A DNA stretch of 64,000 nucleotides from the NCBI GenBank assembly GCA_026390165.1, contig JAPLGM010000015.1:165345-229344 (forward strand), read 5' to 3'. The notes beneath the pieces were generated by a model, which did not search any database, had not been told where the DNA came from, and saw only the letters and a list, made by a program, of their open reading frames with translations. The stretch is from Campylobacterales bacterium. Lineage in GTDB: Bacteria; Campylobacterota; Campylobacteria; Campylobacterales; Sulfurimonadaceae. The position numbers were made by a program, and so were the translations under genes. Numbering within the stretch: position 1 is the first letter of the stretch; every line of letters begins with the position of its first letter. Of this stretch, positions 27,362-35,427 are shown one piece after another.

Positions 27362-28267
27362 ATGTTATTGATCTCAACCAAACAAGAGTGGTTTGGCAAT
27401 TTTGATTTTTATGGCACAGCTTCCTGAATTGACGAATGTCACATGGCATGTTTATGCGCTAACGGCGGCAGGGCTTGGAATTATCTATCTCTTCCCCTAT
27501 TTACCCAAGATAGGCAAACTCATCCCTTCTCCCTTAGTGACAATTGTTGTATTGACAGCCGTTGTTGTGACGATGGGGATAGATGTTCATACGGTGGGTG
27601 ATATGGGGGAACTCCCTGATACGTTGCCTATCTTTTTGTGGCCTGAAGTTCCATTAAATTGGGAAACGCTTTCTATTATTTTCCCGTACTCTGCGGCATT
27701 TGCGGTGGTTGGGTTGTTAGAATCTCTGATGACGGCGACGATTGTCGATGATATGACCGATACCGACAGCGATAAAAACCGTGAGTGCAAAGGGCAAGGT
27801 CTTGCCAATATCGCTTCAGGATGTATTGGAGGAATGGCAGGATGTGCCATGATCGGTCAATCGGTTATCAATATTTAGCACTTGGGGTATTGACAGGAGT
27901 GTTGCTTGCCTCCCTTTTCTTCGCGAATAAAATTAGTCACTTTATGTATTGTGAAAAATCGTATGACAAGACGATCAGTACCCGTATCTATAAATTTATC
28001 GGTCAAGTATTTTTCAACTCGGCGGATCGTTTTTCGGATGCGTTTGATTATAAAGAGGAGGTGAAAAATGTCATTATCGATGTTAGCCATGCTCACTTTT
28101 GGGATATTTCAGCAGTCTATGCACTCGATAAATCGGTAATTAAACTGCGCAAAGAGGGTAAAGAGGTGAAAGTTATCGGAAAAAACAGAGCAACCCAAAC
28201 GATTATAGATCGCTTCGGGATTTACGATAAGCCAGAAGAGATCAAAAAAGTGATGGGGGGACATTAA
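27362..28267 (+). pseudogene. SulP family transporter, broken by at least two deletions
   Basis: The start [13 protein letters not shown] (27362) is the SulP N-terminus but the frame stops after a deletion. A second frame from about 27393 carries the middle of SulP ([45 protein letters not shown]) and ends at 27878. A third frame resumes with [19 protein letters not shown] and the STAS domain (VIIDVSHAHFWDISAVYALD) to 28267. The first deletion removes the early helices; the second removes the late helices between SVIN and LALGVL. The STAS part alone has an intact frame but no obvious start signal. Confidence 0.85.
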
Positions 28268-28278
28268 CAGCTCAATTT

Positions 28279-29883
28279 TTAGATTTCACTATCGATAATA
28301 AGGTTGGAAACTGTCTGACTTACTAGATCGTTTTCAACAATAATATTGGTTATTCCAAGTTCTGCAATGATATTTTTTTCGTATTGAGTGTGCACCTTGA
28401 CGATAATCTTTGAATTGTCAAGAAAGAGCTGTATAGTTTGGCATACGTGATAAAGTTTTGATGGATTGTCGATGGCTATGATGACGTATTTCGCGAGCTT
28501 AATATTTGCTTTTTTCAAGATCTCTTTTTTCAGAGCATTACCGAAAATAGCCGGTTCGCCCATCCGCTGAGCTTCATGGAATGTATTGATATTATTTTCA
28601 ATCGCTAGATAAAACTCCCCTTTTTCTTTCAGAACTGTTGCAACATTGCGTCCAAATTCACCGAAACCTAAAATAATGGTGTGACCTTTTAAGGCATCCG
28701 AGTCGATTTGATTTTTAGTTTTTTCTTCTTCCTCTTTACAAAATAGATTGGTCAACAGGGTCAGATTTTTGAGGATAATTGGAGTTGCAACCATCGATAA
28801 AACAATCGTAGCAATCAAAAGTTGACTGTAAAATGGTGTAATAAGATCATGGGTTTGTGCTAATTCCAAAATTGCTAACGAAAACTCACCGATTTGTATG
28901 AGGCTGAGTGCTGTTTTTAAACTGACGCGTTTACTTTCATTGATTCTGATTAGTCCGAAAATGATGATAAATTTCAATACTATTATCCCGAGTAAGAGAA
29001 GAAGAATAATGTGAAGTTGTGAAATCAATAGGAAAAAATTTATTTGCATCCCTACAGTGATAAAAAATATCCCCAGCAACAGATCTCTAAATGGTATTAA
29101 ATCTGCTTCAGCTTGGTGTTTGTATTTGGTTTCAGCGATGAGCATCCCTGCGATAAATGCCCCTAGTGAATAGGAAAAGCCTAATAAATTGGCTAAATAT
29201 GATGCCCCTATAGCCAAAAATAAGATGCTCCCTACAAAGAGCTCATCGGCGTTCGTTTTTAGAATCTGCGTTAAAAAAGGCTCCAGTACATGTTTTCCAA
29301 ACAACCATAAAAATATCAATAGCAAGATGGCACCAAAAAGCATCTCTTGCAGTACCGACCCTATATCATTGCCATTATTGCCCATGAATCCAATGATAAG
29401 TAAGATAGGAATTACCGCGATGTCCTGCATAATCAAAATTCCAAGAGAGCGTTGACCATGTCGGCGATTAATTTCACCATTTTCATTCAGTAGTTTGAGC
29501 ACAATGGCGGTTGAAGAGAGGGTGACGACAAGCGAGATGATAAAGGCACTTTTTTGGTCGAGTTTCAGAACATAATAGGCAAAACAATAGGCAATCGAGG
29601 ATGTGAGGAGAATTTGAAGCGTTCCTGTAACGAATACTTCATGTTTCATTCGCTTTAAATGAGCCAGTGAAAATTCCAAACCGATGGTAAACATCAAAAA
29701 GACGACACCAAATTCGGCAATCTCTTTTAGATTATGGTTATGTACGGCTTCATGCAGCTCAAATCCATATGCGATGGAGGTACCGGTTAAAATATAGCCT
29801 ATGATTGTCGGGAGCTGAAATTTTTTGATCATAATATTGATGACGAGGGATAAAAGTAATGCCGTTACGATAATGGTTAGCAT
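28279..29883 (-). CDS. CPA2 cation/proton antiporter with RCK (TrkA-N) domain, KefB-like
   Basis: The 534-residue protein has a monovalent cation:proton antiporter-2 membrane part (residues 1-370; GYILTGTSIAYG, FGVVFLMFTIGLEFS, SLGAFIAGMLIAETKYKHQAE) and a cytoplasmic nucleotide-binding RCK domain from about 395 (HTIILGFGEFGRNVATVLKEKG). Such proteins export K+ or Na+ in exchange for H+, often gated by NAD(H) or glutathione adducts. It diverges from guaA, with a 216-base gap. Ion choice is unresolved. Confidence 0.85.
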   Translation of the reverse strand: MLTIIVTALLLSLVINIMIKKFQLPTIIGYILTGTSIAYGFELHEAVHNHNLKEIAEFGVVFLMFTIGLEFSLAHLKRMKHEVFVTGTLQILLTSSIAYCFAYYVLKLDQKSAFIISLVVTLSSTAIVLKLLNENGEINRRHGQRSLGILIMQDIAVIPILLIIGFMGNNGNDIGSVLQEMLFGAILLLIFLWLFGKHVLEPFLTQILKTNADELFVGSILFLAIGASYLANLLGFSYSLGAFIAGMLIAETKYKHQAEADLIPFRDLLLGIFFITVGMQINFFLLISQLHIILLLLLGIIVLKFIIIFGLIRINESKRVSLKTALSLIQIGEFSLAILELAQTHDLITPFYSQLLIATIVLSMVATPIILKNLTLLTNLFCKEEEEKTKNQIDSDALKGHTIILGFGEFGRNVATVLKEKGEFYLAIENNINTFHEAQRMGEPAIFGNALKKEILKKANIKLAKYVIIAIDNPSKLYHVCQTIQLFLDNSKIIVKVHTQYEKNIIAELGITNIIVENDLVSQTVSNLIIDSEI

Positions 29884-30008
29884 GTGTCATCCTGATAATG
29901 TCGATTAAAGTAGTTTAACGTAAAAATCTCTTCAAACTCCATTTATAGCTTTCAATGAGGAGAAAAACAACCGCGAATGCTATTGACAAAGTTAAAATCC
30001 TTATATCC

Positions 30009-30093
30009 AAAATTAAACTACTATTCGGTATGATTTCATCAATGTAAAAGGGATTTATCCCCCTCCTAAATCACCACTACTTACCATAAAGGC
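30009..30093 (+). promoter_or_regulatory. guaA upstream leader (copy B of the duplicated segment)
   Basis: The segment just before the guaA start codon contains AAAATTAAACT, ATGTAAAAGGGATTTATCC and CCCCTCCTAAAT and is duplicated at 27025-27110. Conservation of the leader in both copies marks the unit that was duplicated. GGGATTTATCCC could form a short hairpin in the mRNA. No known riboswitch was recognised. Confidence 0.5.
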
Positions 30094-30099
30094 TCACCC

Positions 30100-31644
30100 A
30101 TGAAAGATGTCAACATCATCGTCCTTGATTTCGGTTCCCAGTATACTCAGCTTATTGCTCGTCGTCTTCGCGAGGACAAGGTTTATTGTGAAGTTCTCCC
30201 GTATCACACCAAAATCGACGCGATCAAAGCCAAAAATCCCAAAGGGATTATCCTCAGCGGAGGTCCCTCATCGGTCTATAATAAAGATGCGTATACGGTC
30301 GATCAAGGGGTTTATGCTCTCGGTATCCCTGTTCTTGGTATCTGTTATGGTATGCAGCGTATTGCGGTTGATTTTGGCGGTAGTGTTATCCGAAGCGATC
30401 ACCATGAGTACGGCAAAGCAGAGCTTACTATCGATATGACACAGCAATCACCGTTGTTTACCCATTGTGAAGATGAGCGTACCGTATGGATGAGTCATTC
30501 CGATAAAGTCGATGTATTGCCAGAAGGGTTTGTCCCTATCGCCTATTCAGCGAACTCTCCTTACGCTGCTATCGCCAATGAAGAAAAAATGGTTTATGCG
30601 ATGCAGTACCACCCTGAAGTGAACCACTCAGAAGAGGGGTATTTAATGCTCCGTAACTTCGCCCGTACGATCTGTGGTATCACGGAAAAATGGGATATGG
30701 GACATTTTCTTAAAGAACAAATTGTAAAAATACGTGCTCAAGTGGGGGATGGGAAAGTCCTCTGTGCTTTGAGCGGTGGAGTTGATTCTTCCGTTGTTGC
30801 AGCCCTTTTATATGAAGCAATCGGAAATCAATTGATCCCTGTCTTTGTCGATAACGGTCTTTTGCGTAAAGGGGAGCGTGAATCGGTCGAAAATATTTTC
30901 AAAGTTCATCTCAAAGTTCCTCTTGTGGTTGCCGACGCATCGGAGAGTTTCCTTGGTAAACTTGCAGGGGTTACCGATCCGGAAGTGAAACGAAAAATTA
31001 TTGGACACACTTTTATCGAAGTGTTTAAGCAAGAGGCAAAAAAACATGACGGGATTAAATTTTTGGCACAAGGGACATTGTACCCTGACGTGATCGAGTC
31101 CGTTTCTGTCAATGGCCCATCCGTCACCATCAAAAGCCACCACAACGTGGGCGGGCTCCCTGACTGGATGGATTTCGAACTAATCGAACCATTACGTGAT
31201 TTGTTCAAAGATGAAGTTCGTAAACTCGGACTTGAATTGGGACTTCCCGATTATCTAGTTAACCGCCATCCGTTCCCTGGACCGGGATTGGGGATTCGTA
31301 TTATGGGTGAAGTCAATAAAGATGATCTTTATATCCTTCGTGAAGCCGATGCGATTTTACTCGAAGAGCTTAAAGCCAGTGGCTATTATTTGAAAACATG
31401 GCAAGCATTTGCTGTCCTCCTCAATGTCAAAAGTGTTGGGGTAATGGGTGATAACCGTACGTACGACAATACCGTGTGTGTTCGTGTTGTCGAAGCGGTA
31501 GATGGGATGACGGCAACGTTTGCTCATTTGCCTCACACCCTCTTGGAACGTATCAGCCGTCGTATTATCAACGAAGTAAACGGCATTAACCGTGTCGTCT
31601 ATGACATCAGCTCCAAACCCCCTGCTACTATCGAGTGGGAATAA
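30100..31644 (+). CDS. guaA: GMP synthase (glutamine-hydrolysing)
   Basis: GuaA converts XMP to GMP, using ammonia released from glutamine. The class I amidotransferase domain is first ([17 protein letters not shown]; nucleophile Cys in GICYGMQ; His-Glu in [11 protein letters not shown]), then the ATP pyrophosphatase domain (P-loop [15 protein letters not shown]) and the GMPS dimerisation end ([17 protein letters not shown] ... [15 protein letters not shown]). Length 514 is typical and it ends in the usual KPPATIEWE. hemD follows closely. Confidence 0.97.
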   Translation: MKDVNIIVLDFGSQYTQLIARRLREDKVYCEVLPYHTKIDAIKAKNPKGIILSGGPSSVYNKDAYTVDQGVYALGIPVLGICYGMQRIAVDFGGSVIRSDHHEYGKAELTIDMTQQSPLFTHCEDERTVWMSHSDKVDVLPEGFVPIAYSANSPYAAIANEEKMVYAMQYHPEVNHSEEGYLMLRNFARTICGITEKWDMGHFLKEQIVKIRAQVGDGKVLCALSGGVDSSVVAALLYEAIGNQLIPVFVDNGLLRKGERESVENIFKVHLKVPLVVADASESFLGKLAGVTDPEVKRKIIGHTFIEVFKQEAKKHDGIKFLAQGTLYPDVIESVSVNGPSVTIKSHHNVGGLPDWMDFELIEPLRDLFKDEVRKLGLELGLPDYLVNRHPFPGPGLGIRIMGEVNKDDLYILREADAILLEELKASGYYLKTWQAFAVLLNVKSVGVMGDNRTYDNTVCVRVVEAVDGMTATFAHLPHTLLERISRRIINEVNGINRVVYDISSKPPATIEWE

Positions 31645-31655
31645 GGGGGAGCGTT

Positions 31656-32303
31656 TTGCGCCCCATCTATCTCATCTCTAAAACTCCCCATTCGGGAGTT
31701 TCCCATATTCCCATTCTCTCCATCCATTTTTTAACCCCTGAGATCAATTTTGATACGTATGAGGGGATTATTGTCACTTCCAAGCAAGGGGCATTGGCTC
31801 TCAAACACTATGCACCCGACTGGGAAAAGCTTTACGTGATTTGCGTAGGTGACGCAACAGCAGAGGTGATGAAACAATTGGGTGCCGTTCATATTGAGAG
31901 TGCCGATGGATATGGGGAGTCGATTTTTGACCTCTTACAATCGACTTCGCAACCTAAAAAGTGGCTCTATTGTCGTCCCAAAATGATTGCTTCCTCATGG
32001 CCCAAGAAAGGGCGAGAACTGGGGATGATGATCGATGAGGTGGTGATTTATGAGACAACGTGCAATGATAAAATAGGGGAGATAGAAGTCGCTTGTGATA
32101 GCGTTCTTATTTTTACCTCCCCCTCGTCTATCGAGTGTTTTACCCAAAAAATTGCCATTCTCCCTACGCACACGGTTGTCGTCATTGGAAAAACAACCCA
32201 AAAAGCTCTCCCATTGGGGATTAAATCAACCCTTAGTGAGACCAACAGTGTTGAATCATGCGTAGAAAAAGCGAAAGAATTGGCAGTTTTCTCCCATTTT
32301 TAA
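31656..32303 (+). CDS. hemD: Uroporphyrinogen-III synthase
   Basis: HemD closes and inverts ring D of hydroxymethylbilane in heme synthesis. The 215-residue protein is divergent, as usual, but shows the two-lobe layout: RPIYLISKTP and FDTYEGIIVTSKQGALAL (lobe 1), VICVGDATAEVMKQLG, then YCRPKMIASSWPKKGRELGMMIDEVVIYETTC and VLIFTSPSSIECF (lobe 2) with VVVIGKTTQKAL. A TTG start at 31656 is preferred because AAGGGGGA (31643-31650) lies upstream; a GTG at 31635 would overlap guaA. hemE is elsewhere, at 55949. Confidence 0.85.
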   Translation: MRPIYLISKTPHSGVSHIPILSIHFLTPEINFDTYEGIIVTSKQGALALKHYAPDWEKLYVICVGDATAEVMKQLGAVHIESADGYGESIFDLLQSTSQPKKWLYCRPKMIASSWPKKGRELGMMIDEVVIYETTCNDKIGEIEVACDSVLIFTSPSSIECFTQKIAILPTHTVVVIGKTTQKALPLGIKSTLSETNSVESCVEKAKELAVFSHF

Positions 32304-32315
32304 GGAATTCGAGGT

Positions 32316-32321
32316 TATAAT
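32316..32321 (+). promoter_or_regulatory. -10 box of the candidate RNA gene
   Basis: GGTTATAAT gives a perfect TATAAT at 32316-32321, placing the expected transcription start near 32328, exactly at the left arm of the structured region. A near-identical GAGGTTATAAT precedes purD (33657-33667). No clear -35 is visible, as is common in Campylobacterota. Confidence 0.6.
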
Positions 32322-32327
32322 TTTGGT

Positions 32328-32520
32328 TCTGGGCGAAGCGACTAATCGCATTTTGAGGGTTCTACATATACACTTAGTGGATTGGTAGTCATCACAGGGT
32401 GTCGGTGGTCTCGTTTGAGCTGTCAAAAGCGAGAGATTGCCGCCGAAAGAGATGCTCGATCCACTTTTTTTACGCTTTGAGAACCAAAGCTATATGCGAA
32501 ACGCCCGCCTGGGCATTTTT
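32328..32520 (+). ncRNA. Candidate structured small RNA, about 190 nt (6S-like layout)
   Basis: The gap between hemD and the cytochrome gene has a promoter at its left and a terminator at its right (GCCC-GCCT-GGGC then ATTTTT, 32503-32520). Between them are long-range pairs: GGTTC (32325-32329) with GAACC (32481-32485), AGTGGAT with ATCCACT, and an internal hairpin in which CGGTGG pairs with CCGCCG and TCTCGTTT with AAAGCGAGA. A long rod closed by a terminal stem, about 190 nt in length, fits 6S RNA (SsrS), which binds RNA polymerase. I cannot verify 6S sequence signatures, so the RNA call is firmer than the name. No coding frame fits. Confidence 0.5.
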
Positions 32521-32636
32521 ATACTACCACCTCCAACGCAATATAATTCATTTTTTCTTTTAGTTTCCGAACAATTGTACTAGTAAAAGAAAATCTTTTT
32601 TTTATTTATGTATAATAATCAACCAAAGGATTCAAA

Positions 32637-32918
32637 ATGAAAATAATATTGGTTGCTCTTACTGTATTTTTTTCCACCTGTGAGCATGCAGACATGATAA
32701 AAGCCAAAAATTTTTTTGACAATGCAAAGTGTGCAGAGTGTCATAATGTTGAAGATTTTAAAGACAAAACATTTAGAAAATCCAAGACATTTACAGAAAT
32801 GAAAGGAATGGTTTCCGCTTGCCAGATCCAACATGATGCGCAGTGGTTTGATGACGATGAACATGATGTTGCTCTTTATTTAAATCAGGAATATTTCCAT
32901 TTTACAGAAAAAGAGTAG
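32637..32918 (+). CDS. Small monoheme c-type cytochrome
   Basis: This 93-residue protein has a short signal peptide (MKIILVALTVFFSTCEHA) and one heme c attachment motif CAECH near residue 33. A possible axial Met ligand lies at FTEMKGMV, and the C-terminal helix reads DDDEHDVALYLNQEYF. It is a class I-like mini cytochrome of the periplasm; similar short proteins serve respiratory chains of Campylobacterota. It stands alone between the candidate RNA and a palindromic repeat, so its redox partner is unknown. Confidence 0.8.
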   Translation: MKIILVALTVFFSTCEHADMIKAKNFFDNAKCAECHNVEDFKDKTFRKSKTFTEMKGMVSACQIQHDAQWFDDDEHDVALYLNQEYFHFTEKE

Positions 32919-32948
32919 GAAATTATACCCCTTTGAACGAATCTATAT

Positions 32949-33012
32949 TTTTTCTCGTTCCTAACGTCCTCGTCGGGAATGCAGACTGATGGTATTGGAG
33001 TTTGGGAGCGAG
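32949..33012. repeat. Imperfect long palindrome of the GTTCC dispersed type
   Basis: TCTCGTTCCTAAC at the left pairs imperfectly with GTTTGGGAGCGAGA at the right (about 12 pairs), and an inner CCTCGTCGGGAATGC forms a second arm. Palindromes beginning CTCGTTCC(C) with GGGAATGCA inside are known as dispersed repeats in many Proteobacteria. A worn shorter copy is at 1714-1740. Confidence 0.5.
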
Positions 33013-33080
33013 AGATTTCATCCTCGTCGATGAAAGTGGCGAACACCATTTCAACAACTTCGATAAGACCAAACCCATTT

Positions 33081-33350
33081 TTACGCTACTTCCCGATCAC
33101 AATGCAACTCATTTTTTTCTTTTAGTTTTCGATAGAGCGACTCAGCACTTAGTTCCAACCCATTTTTCCAGCACAATGCCCCAAAATCAATAAAGCATGA
33201 TTGAAAATAATCGAACTCTTCTAATGGGATTGTAAGTACAGTTTTAGCATCAAGTAAATAACTAAAATCCATCGTTCCATACGTTTCATCCAAAAAATAA
33301 AGGCGTAGCTTATACTCGTTTGTAGGGGCTATTTTTATAAGATTAATCAT
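33081..33350 (-). CDS. DUF2442 family protein
   Basis: The 89-residue protein has the DUF2442 pattern: MINLIKIAPTNEYKLRLYF, DETYGTMDFSYLLDA, LEEFDYFQSCFIDFGALCW and NGLELSAESLYR. It overlaps the DUF4160 gene by 8 bases and is the second gene of that pair, the standard arrangement. The pair is suspected to be a toxin-antitoxin-like or regulatory module but no activity is established. It is related to the orphan protein at 1829-2122. Confidence 0.8.
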   Translation of the reverse strand: MINLIKIAPTNEYKLRLYFLDETYGTMDFSYLLDAKTVLTIPLEEFDYFQSCFIDFGALCWKNGLELSAESLYRKLKEKNELHCDREVA

Positions 33351-33570
33351 TGTCGGCTCCTATGATTTTTTCAAGAGGTTCTAAACGTTGAGCCAATTCC
33401 CAATCTTTTTGTAACTCTTTTTGGTGAGTATCTACCCATTCTTTTACAAGTTTTAACGCTTTGTTGGGAAGCGATCCTTTAATAACTTCACCCGCTGATA
33501 TCGACATAAGGGCAACGTGCCCTTGATATTCGACATGGATATGCATGGGCGGATGATCATCATGATACAT
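33343..33570 (-). CDS. DUF4160 family protein, possibly with a damaged start
   Basis: From ATG 33570 the protein has 75 residues: MYHDDHPPMHIHVEYQGHVA, then LMSISAGEVIKGSLP and a C-terminal helix, matching DUF4160. Family members normally begin 13-14 residues earlier with M-P-x-IS-x-F-x-G-IxI-RM. Here the upstream codons read VPVISYFFGITIR in frame, but the only ATG at the right place (33611-33609) is out of frame by two bases. Either the start moved to 33570, or a 2-base insertion broke the natural start. It overlaps the DUF2442 gene. Confidence 0.75.
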   Translation of the reverse strand: MYHDDHPPMHIHVEYQGHVALMSISAGEVIKGSLPNKALKLVKEWVDTHQKELQKDWELAQRLEPLEKIIGADND

Positions 33571-33661
33571 CCGAATCGTAATACCAAAAAAATAGGAGAT
33601 GACTGGTACATTTAACCCTTTTTTGATATTATAGCAATTTTCTCTTTTAGCTTGAAGAGGT

Positions 33662-33667
33662 TATAAT
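33662..33667 (+). promoter_or_regulatory. -10 box upstream of purD
   Basis: GAGGTTATAAT contains TATAAT 42 bases before the purD start. The same 9-base context occurs before the candidate RNA at 32316. It probably drives purD and the downstream outer-membrane genes. Confidence 0.5.
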
Positions 33668-33709
33668 AGCGATACAATTAAATACTACACTTTTTTTAGA
33701 AGGTAAACT

Positions 33710-34978
33710 ATGCGCGTAATGATAATCGGCAGTGGCGGACGTGAATTTTCAATCGGACGGGTTCTTAAAAATGATCCTGAAGTATCTAATCTCTATTTTG
33801 CTCCGGGTAACGGCGCTACGACAATGTTGGGTGAAAATATTGCGATCAAAGATTACGAAGAGCTGGCGCAGTTTGCCGTTGATAACGCTATTGATTTGAC
33901 TATCGTAGGGCCAGAGGGTCCCTTGACGGATGGGGTTGTGGATATTTTCAAAGCCAAAGGATTGGTCATTTTCGGCCCTTCCAAGGCGGCTGCACAGCTA
34001 GAGGGTTCCAAAGTTTATATGAAGAATTTTTTGGCGAAATATAATATCCCTACTGCCCGCTACATCGAAACAGCTCATATCGGGGATGCCTTCAAATTTA
34101 TCGATTCTTTAAGTGCCCCTATTGTGGTTAAAGCGGATGGATTGTGTGGGGGCAAGGGTGTTATTATCGCCGCTAGCCATGATGAAGCCAAAGTCGCCGT
34201 CTCCGAGATGTTGAGTGGAAAATCGTTTGGCGATGCAGGTCTACGGGTTATTGTTGAGGAGTTCTTGGATGGTTACGAGCTCTCGATGTTCGCCTTATGT
34301 GACGGAAAAGATTTTATCCTCCTCCCTGCGGCGCAAGATCATAAACGTCTTTTGGATGGCGATGAAGGTCCCAATACAGGTGGGATGGGGGCATACGCTC
34401 CGACACCGCTTGTGGATGATCTCATCTATGAAAAAGTAAAAGATCGTATCGTCCGCCCGACCCTTTTAGGGATGCAAGAGGAGGGGGCACCGTTTGAGGG
34501 AGTCCTCTTTATCGGGATTATGATCGTCAACGGTGAACCGATTACGTTGGAGTTTAATGTCCGTTTCGGTGATCCTGAATGTGAAATTTTGATGCCACTG
34601 CTTAAAACCCCTGCAAGTGAACTCTTTTACAAAGCCGCAACAAAGCAACTCGATACGCTGAACGTTGAGTTTTACGAACAATTCGCCGTTGGTGTCGTTA
34701 TGGCAAGCCATAATTATCCGTTTGATAACTCTATCCCCGCTGAGATTGTGGTGGATGCGATTCATCATGATGAGATTGCTCAAAACACCCATATCGCTTA
34801 CGCTGGGGTCATCGAAGAAGAGGGGAAACTCTATGCGAGTGGTGGTCGTGTTCTCGTATGTGTCGGGTTAGGTGATAGTATCAAACAAGCGCGGGATCGT
34901 GCCTATATGTTGTGCGGTCAAGTCCATTTTGCGGGTAAAAAACTCCGTACCGATATTGCGTATCAAGCCCTTCGTTAA
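33710..34978 (+). CDS. purD: Phosphoribosylamine-glycine ligase (GAR synthetase)
   Basis: PurD joins glycine to phosphoribosylamine with ATP in purine synthesis. The N-domain starts MRVMIIGSGGREFSIGRVLK, followed by PEGPLTDGVVD, the ATP-grasp domain with VVKADGLCGGKGV, the catalytic region DHKRLLDGDEGPNTGGMGAYAP, and LEFNVRFGDPECE. Length 422 is standard. Its stop overlaps the next start (TAATG), so purD, the RDD gene and lptD form one run. Confidence 0.96.
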   Translation: MRVMIIGSGGREFSIGRVLKNDPEVSNLYFAPGNGATTMLGENIAIKDYEELAQFAVDNAIDLTIVGPEGPLTDGVVDIFKAKGLVIFGPSKAAAQLEGSKVYMKNFLAKYNIPTARYIETAHIGDAFKFIDSLSAPIVVKADGLCGGKGVIIAASHDEAKVAVSEMLSGKSFGDAGLRVIVEEFLDGYELSMFALCDGKDFILLPAAQDHKRLLDGDEGPNTGGMGAYAPTPLVDDLIYEKVKDRIVRPTLLGMQEEGAPFEGVLFIGIMIVNGEPITLEFNVRFGDPECEILMPLLKTPASELFYKAATKQLDTLNVEFYEQFAVGVVMASHNYPFDNSIPAEIVVDAIHHDEIAQNTHIAYAGVIEEEGKLYASGGRVLVCVGLGDSIKQARDRAYMLCGQVHFAGKKLRTDIAYQALR

Positions 34979-35427
34979 TGAATGATCACCTTGATTCCTT
35001 CCTTGCACGGGAGAAATACACGTTAGCTACGATCCGCGCTCGTATAGCGGCGTTTACCATTGATGAGTTTTTACTCTCATTCATCCTGATAATTATTCTA
35101 TGGAATCCCATTATGAATGCAACAAGCGTTGAAGCGATGATTGATGTGGTGAATACCTTTATTCTCGAATATATGGCGATTAAAATTCTTTATCAAACTT
35201 TTTTTACGATGCAGTACGGGGCTACTTTAGGAAAAATTGTGATGAAGATACGGGTGATAGAGATTCAGACCTCTTCAAATCCCCATTTTTTGAGTGCTTT
35301 TAATCGAAGTGTTTTTCGGATTGTCAGTGAAGTTCTCTTTTATCTTGGATTCTTATGGGGAGTCTTTGACCCTTACCGACGGACATGGCATGATCTGAGT
35401 GCCAAAACTTTAGTGATTAATGCGTAA
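34978..35427 (+). CDS. RDD family membrane protein
   Basis: The 149-residue protein has the RDD pattern in two or three membrane helices: RARIAAFTIDEFLLSFILI (with R-x-A-A and D), QTFFTMQYGATLGKIVMKIRVI, and FRIVSEVLFYLGFLWGVFDPYRRTWHDLSAKTLVI, which contains the ending DxxxRTWHD. Function is unclear; some family members are linked to Na+ or Li+ export. It overlaps purD by one base and lptD by 8 bases, so it is translationally coupled to both. Confidence 0.85.
   Translation: MNDHLDSFLAREKYTLATIRARIAAFTIDEFLLSFILIIILWNPIMNATSVEAMIDVVNTFILEYMAIKILYQTFFTMQYGATLGKIVMKIRVIEIQTSSNPHFLSAFNRSVFRIVSEVLFYLGFLWGVFDPYRRTWHDLSAKTLVINA

Noticed and set aside
29884..30099. Purine riboswitch in front of guaA
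   Set aside because: No three-way junction or conserved purine aptamer core could be traced; only a short possible hairpin is present.
32328..32520. Signal recognition particle RNA, RNase P RNA or tmRNA as identity of the candidate RNA
   Set aside because: The conserved GGAAG-type SRP tetraloop region, the RNase P GAGGAAAGUC core and a tmRNA tag frame are all absent.
33002..33193. A 63-residue plus-strand reading frame (GARDFILVDESGEHH...)
   Set aside because: It overlaps the palindromic repeat and the antisense of the DUF2442 gene, with no ribosome site; not a credible gene.
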